From Jackrogersella multiformis (Eukaryota; Ascomycota; Sordariomycetes; Xylariales; Hypoxylaceae), in NCBI GenBank assembly GCA_902806575.1, contig CADCXD010000011.1:1116001-1180000 (forward strand): a DNA stretch of 64,000 bases, in the 5' to 3' direction. Both the position numbers and the translations under genes were made by a program. Of the stretch, positions 58,901 to 64,000 are shown piece by piece. The notes below the pieces were generated by a model, which saw nothing but the letters and a program-made list of their open reading frames with translations, was not told the origin of the DNA and did no database searches. Numbering within the stretch: position 1 is the stretch's first letter; every line of letters begins with the position of its first letter.

Positions 58901-60484
58901 CATAATAAAAATACGTTATAATTTATTCAAATTCAAAATATATTATTTTATATAAATAATAATAAAAATTCAAATTATAATTTAATTATTTATAATTATG
59001 ATTATTATTTTAATAAATTATATTATAATAAAAAGAATTATAAATTAAATTAATTTAAATATGGTTTTTATAAATTATATTAATTAATAATTAAAGTTTA
59101 TATTTAATATATTGAATCGTTTAAAAATGTTTTAAAATATAAAATATATAAATTATAATATTAATAAATGGATTTAATTTTTAATTTTTAATTACGTATA
59201 AATAATTATAAAAATCGTAATAAATAATTCTTTTAAATAATAATTTAAATAAACGTATTAAAAAATATAAAACTTTTTATAATTATTAATTTATATAATT
59301 TAAAAATCTTTTATTTATATATATTATTATAATAAATTTTATTTTGAAACTTTTTAAAATAAACCAAAAATTTTTTTCGTAATAATTAAAAAGTAATAAA
59401 AAATATTATAATATTTATAACGTTTTAATATTAATTTTTTACTTAATCTTTTTAAAAAATAATGCTTATTTTTAAAAATAAAAAGTATTTTATTAAAGAT
59501 TAAGTTATAATTTTTATAACGTAATTAATATTAACGGATTAAAAAATCTTAACAGAAATAATTTTAAATAAAATTATAAAAAGTATTTAAAACGTATTTA
59601 TTTATAAATATTACTGATTATTTTTAAATAAATAAACTTTTTAAACGAAAAAATTAAATAAAAATATCGTTATTCGTTATTATTATTTTATAAATTTAAA
59701 TTTAAATTAAATTAACTTATTATTGTTTTTAAATAAAACTTTAATAATATATATTTTAAAATTATTTAATTTATATTTTATAAATAATTTTTTAATTTTA
59801 AGTTCTTAAAATCTTTAAACGTTTTAATTAATATAAATATTTATTTTATATAAAAATATTTACGTTAAAACGTAAGGTTTATTATAAATTTTATAATAAT
59901 AAAAGTAAAATAATATTATAGTAAAAAATATATAATTTAAAATTTGTAATAAAATGAAAAGTTTATTTATAACTTTATAAAAGATATTATTTTTTAAACC
60001 GATTTTTTAAGAAGTTTTTTTAATAACGCATAAGTTTATAAATAATTATCAAGTAAATTAAATTTATTAACAAAAAATTATATTTATTTAATTATTTTAA
60101 TAACGTATTTTTTTAATCTTAAAAAAAATAATCTATTTTATCGATAACATTTTTTTTAAAGTTAATTAAAGTAAATTCAAATGATAAAAATAACTTAATA
60201 TATAAGATTAAAATTATATTAAAATATAAGTTTAATTAAATAAAAATTAATTTCAAATATTTAATAAAATAAAAAGGTTATAAATATAAAGATAATTTAT
60301 AAATTATTAAAAACTATTTTAAAAGTTTATAAAAATTAATTAAAGAATATTAAAAACGAAAGGGAAATTATAAATTGTCAAGAAAGGTTAAAGGTAAAAG
60401 TTTAATAAAATAACGTTGCAATAAATCTGTTAAAAATTGTTAATAATTTTAAAAATAATAAAGATTTTTTATGTTTTAACATTT

Positions 60485-60656
60485 TAATATAACTTTATAA
60501 AGGTTTTTATATTAAATAAAATTTTATATTTTATATTTTAAATTAAATAAATAAAATAAAAACTTTTAATTTTTATTTTGTTTTTTGTTTATTTTAAGAT
60601 AACGAAGAAATTATTAATTTCATATATTAAAATATATTTTATAAAATTTGTATTAA
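60485..60656 (-). mobile_element. TIR element, copy I (inverted, heavily mutated)
   Basis: TAATATAACTTTATAAAGG at the left, TTTATTTTAAGATAACGAAG inside, ATTTTATAAAATTTGTATTA at the right. Confidence 0.65.
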
Positions 60657-63199
60657 TTTTTTTAAATTAAAATTAAAAAATAATTAAAAATAATCAAAAC
60701 TTAATATTTTAAATAAAATTTTATTTATTTATATTATTAATTAACTTTTTAATTAAAATAAAAAATTATTTTTTAAAATATTTATTAATATTTATATATT
60801 ATTTATATATTTATTTTTATTATAATTATTTTCTACGTTAATTTAATTAATTAATTAATTAATTATTTATTTATTTTGAAATTATTTAAGTGATTTTTTA
60901 ATATTATAAAGTGTTATTATTATTTTAAACGTATTTATAATTTCGCATGCGACTTTTTAAGCTTAACGATAATATAATTCTTTATTAAAAGAAACTTCAT
61001 TATTGTTTTAAAGCTTTCTAAGGCTTTTAAAATAGTTTTTATTTAAGTTATAAAGTAATTAAATTATTAAATATAATAATTATCGTAAAATAATAAAGCA
61101 AAAATAATAAAAGTAATAATAATATTATTATTATTATAAAAATATAAAAAGTTAATAAAATAATGTTTAAAAAATTAATATAAAAAATAATTATAATAAA
61201 AATATGTGTATAAACAGTATATAATAATCAATAATTATTTTAAAAATTAATTTTTATGTAAAGAAAAAAAGTAATTTTTATTTAATATTACTTTTTATTA
61301 ATTAATGATAATATTTAAAAAAATCGTATATACGTAAAATATTTACGTAATAATAATAAAATCCTTATAAATAACTTTATTAATTATAAGGTTTTATTAT
61401 TAATTATCGATTATTATTTATAATATATTTAATATTTTCGATTTTATATTAAATTAAATATAAATTAATTTAAATATTATAAAAAACGTTTAATTATTTA
61501 GGTTTAAAATAAATTAAATATTAAAAAGGTTATAAATAACGATTAAAAAATAAAGCTTTTAACGTAATTAATGTTTTTTAAAAAATATAATTATTAATAT
61601 TCAATTGTTTTTATTTATTATAATATCGTTTTTATATTAAGGTTTACGTAATATTTATTAATTAAAATAAAAAAATTTTTATTAAAAGTTAATTATTTTA
61701 AGTTTTAATATATATCGATAACGATATTTTTATTATTTTTATTAATTATAATCCGAAATATAATTTTTATTTCATTTTATCGTTTATAAATAAAAAAATA
61801 AAAAACGGGTTTTTAAATATATAACTTTATATTATAATAAATAATATTTTCATTATATTTTTCGCTTAATAAAAATAAAACGTTTTTTTATTTATTTTAT
61901 TTCTAAAAAAATAAATCGAAAAAAGCTCTTATCGAACCGATTAATAAAAGTAAAATATTATTAAATATTAATATATTAAATTTCGTTAATTTTATTAAAT
62001 TTAACTGCGTTTTTAAAAAATTAACAGTTTTTATATTATTTTTCATATTAAAAATATCGAGGTAAAAACTTTTATTAATAATATAATTTACTTATAATTT
62101 ATTTACCTTAATTTTTCCCGATAAATATATTTTATAAAATAATATATTTAATATATTATTTTTTAATAAAATTTAAAAAATAAAAATTTTAACGTTAATA
62201 TTAATAGATAATAAATTATTTTATTTTAATTATAAATATATATTAATAATAATAAAACGTTTAATAATTAATAATTTTTAAAGTTATATAAATTTAATCG
62301 TATAATATTTATTTAAAAAAGGTAAATATTATTATTAAAATTAAATATAATATAAGAAAAAATATTAATAATAATTTATATATTATTTTTTAAACGGTTA
62401 TTTCATGTTTAATCTTTTAAAAATTAGTTATTAATTATTTAAGTTAGTTTATATATAACTTAAAAATAAGTTTAAACGAAATATATAAAGAAATAAAACG
62501 ATTTTGAATAAAAATACGTTTTTTAAATTAAATATTAATAAATATATAAAATATTACAATAATTAATAAAAACGTATTTTAAAAAAGGCTTATTATAAAT
62601 ATTATTAACATTTAATGTAAATTAATATAAAATGATTTATAATAATATTAAATTAAGGAAACTAATTAAAATAATTTATAATAAATAATATAATATTTTA
62701 AAAGTAATTTTACGTTTATTAATACTATTTAATTAATTTATATTATTTTTATAAGGTTTATATTAATAAGTTTTACTTAACATAAGATTTTTTATCACGT
62801 TTTATATTAATTAATAATTATTTTTATTACAAGATATTTTTTTAAAAAAAGAATAATTATATATTATTTTTTATTATTGTTTATATCTTTTTTCTCTTAA
62901 TTTAAACTTCAAAATAAATGCCTTACTTTTTAAATATAACCTTTTTCTTTTTAAATATAAAAAATATTAAAATTATAAAGTAAATTTATTTATTAAATAA
63001 TTAAACTTATTAAATTTAAATAAATAATTTTTTTTTAATAATATTTATAAATTATAATAATATAAAGCGTAATATTAATATAATTCACGTTAATATTTAA
63101 CTTTAAATTATTTAAAAAATTATTTATAAATAATATAAAAAAAGTTTCATTTTTATTTATTTAATATAAATTTTTCTTATAATATTTATCGCAATTAAC

Positions 63200-63480
63200 G
63201 TTTCGATTTTAACTTTAATTATATTTTTTATATTTTTATTAATCTTTTTAATTATTATGTTAGCGATTATTTTAATAGTTATTATAATAATTTCGTTTAT
63301 AATTATTATTTTAACGTTTATTTTCTAATTATTTTGTTAATCGTTTCGTTAATTATCTTTATAATTACTTTATTAATTATTTTTGCGATTACTTTAATAA
63401 TCTTAATTATCGTTTTAACGGTTTTAATTATTATTTTAATAATCTTAATTATTATATAAATAATATTAATTAAAATTTTA
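63200..63480. repeat. Degenerate low-complexity tandem region
   Basis: Repeated TTTTAATAATCTTAATTAT and TAATTATTTT-like units of about 15-20 bp with CG residues (ACGTTT, TCGTTT). Similar texture occurs at 44760-45080 and 57300-57650. Probably RIP-eroded minisatellite or repetitive coding DNA; not resolved further. Confidence 0.4.
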
Positions 63481-64000
63481 TTAATTATTATTATAAAAGC
63501 TTAATAACGTATAATATTCCTTTTGTTATTAATTAAAATAAAAAAATCTAAATTATTTTTAAAAAAACAAATCTTATATTATTTTCATTATAATAAAAAT
63601 TTTTTTTTAACTTTTTACATATAATCTTAAAAGATTTTAACCTTATATAAAATTTAAAAATTTATAATAATTCTATATTAATTCTAATTGTTCAATCTTA
63701 TTATTTTATAAATATATACGTATTAAATTTTCCTTTAAATATATATATAAATAATATTATTACCTTTAAATAATTTTATAACGTTTAATATAATAAATAT
63801 AAATAAAATAAACGTTATATTTAAGTTTAAATAAAATTATTCCTTTAAATATTTAAGCATTTTATTTAATTTAGAAATTTATTCTTATCCGCATTTAATA
63901 AAAATAAATTTATTACTTTACTAATATTATAATATTTCGTTTAATAAAATAAGAAAAAGTATAAAAAATTACTTTATAATTAATGATAATATTAAAAGAT

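Larger units (their letters stand above)
41741..64000. repeat. 22-kb AT-rich block, RIP-degraded repeats
   Basis: From about 41.74 kb to the edge almost every line is A/T. CpA and TpG are nearly missing and TpA is saturated, while CpG (ACG, TCG) is common among the remaining C and G. This is the signature expected when C in CpA on either strand is mutated to T, as in RIP of repeated DNA. Recognisable residues are the TIR elements and repeat pairs listed separately. No protein-coding gene of normal composition is present and I could not identify the original transposons. It could be part of a transposon island, a centromere or a subtelomere; the window does not say which. Confidence 0.85.

Noticed and set aside
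41741..64000. Mitochondrial DNA insertion as the cause of the AT-rich block
   Set aside because: No mitochondrial gene, tRNA or rRNA block recognised, many CpG dinucleotides remain, and the directional transitions between repeat copies fit RIP.
1..64000. tRNA genes, 5S rRNA and CRISPR arrays
   Set aside because: I looked for B-box-like sequences, 5S-like starts and regularly spaced direct repeats by eye; matches were inside genes or lacked a cloverleaf, and no spacer-repeat array exists. A tRNAscan/Infernal run would be decisive.

Overview
The window is nuclear DNA from a filamentous ascomycete (Pezizomycotina, probably a Sordariomycete; the class is an inference). Genes carry many short introns of about 50-235 nt with GT..AG ends and CTAAC/CTNAC-like branch sites. 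Products are typically fungal: Rcf1, RTC5, Trk-type K+ transporter, GH51 arabinofuranosidase, Taka-type amylase. Intergenic DNA is littered with a self-complementary octamer, ACCTAGGT, and the right third is an extremely AT-rich block of the kind left by repeat-induced point mutation (RIP).

Genes, left to right: NatD-like N-acetyltransferase (cut by the left edge), mitochondrial ribosomal protein bL36m, threonine deaminase with a one-base frameshift in its glycine loop, Rcf1, RTC5, a small secreted CX3C..CX3C protein, a Kes1-type oxysterol-binding protein, a Tna1/Dal5-type MFS permease, a RidA/Mmf1 deaminase, an HSL-type esterase, a two-RPEL-motif small protein, GH51 alpha-L-arabinofuranosidase, DNA polymerase kappa with UBZ and PIP motifs, a Trk potassium transporter, an ER FKBP ending in HNEL, a serine-rich small protein, glucosamine-6-phosphate N-acetyltransferase, a SET-domain protein with a signal peptide, NADH-cytochrome b5 reductase, and a secreted GH13 alpha-amylase. 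I rebuilt exon structures by eye. In every multi-exon gene except threonine deaminase, exon lengths sum to a whole number of codons; for bL36m, and for NatD because it is cut by the edge, this supports the structure less strongly.

Functional links are loose and I see no biosynthetic cluster. Threonine deaminase makes 2-oxobutanoate and the 2-iminobutyrate that RidA hydrolyses; they lie 10 kb apart on opposite strands, so this is not evidence of co-regulation. GH51 arabinofuranosidase and GH13 amylase fit a plant-polysaccharide-degrading lifestyle.

From about 41.74 kb to the right edge (22 kb) no gene is credible. C and G are rare, CpA/TpG is almost absent and much of the remaining C is in CpG. 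Inside this block I recognise at least nine copies, in both orientations, of a roughly 168-bp element with terminal inverted repeats (MITE-like), plus partial copies, a roughly 285-bp repeat pair differing by C-to-T/G-to-A changes, and a shorter repeat pair. The octamer arrays stop near 39.6 kb and I saw none in this block.
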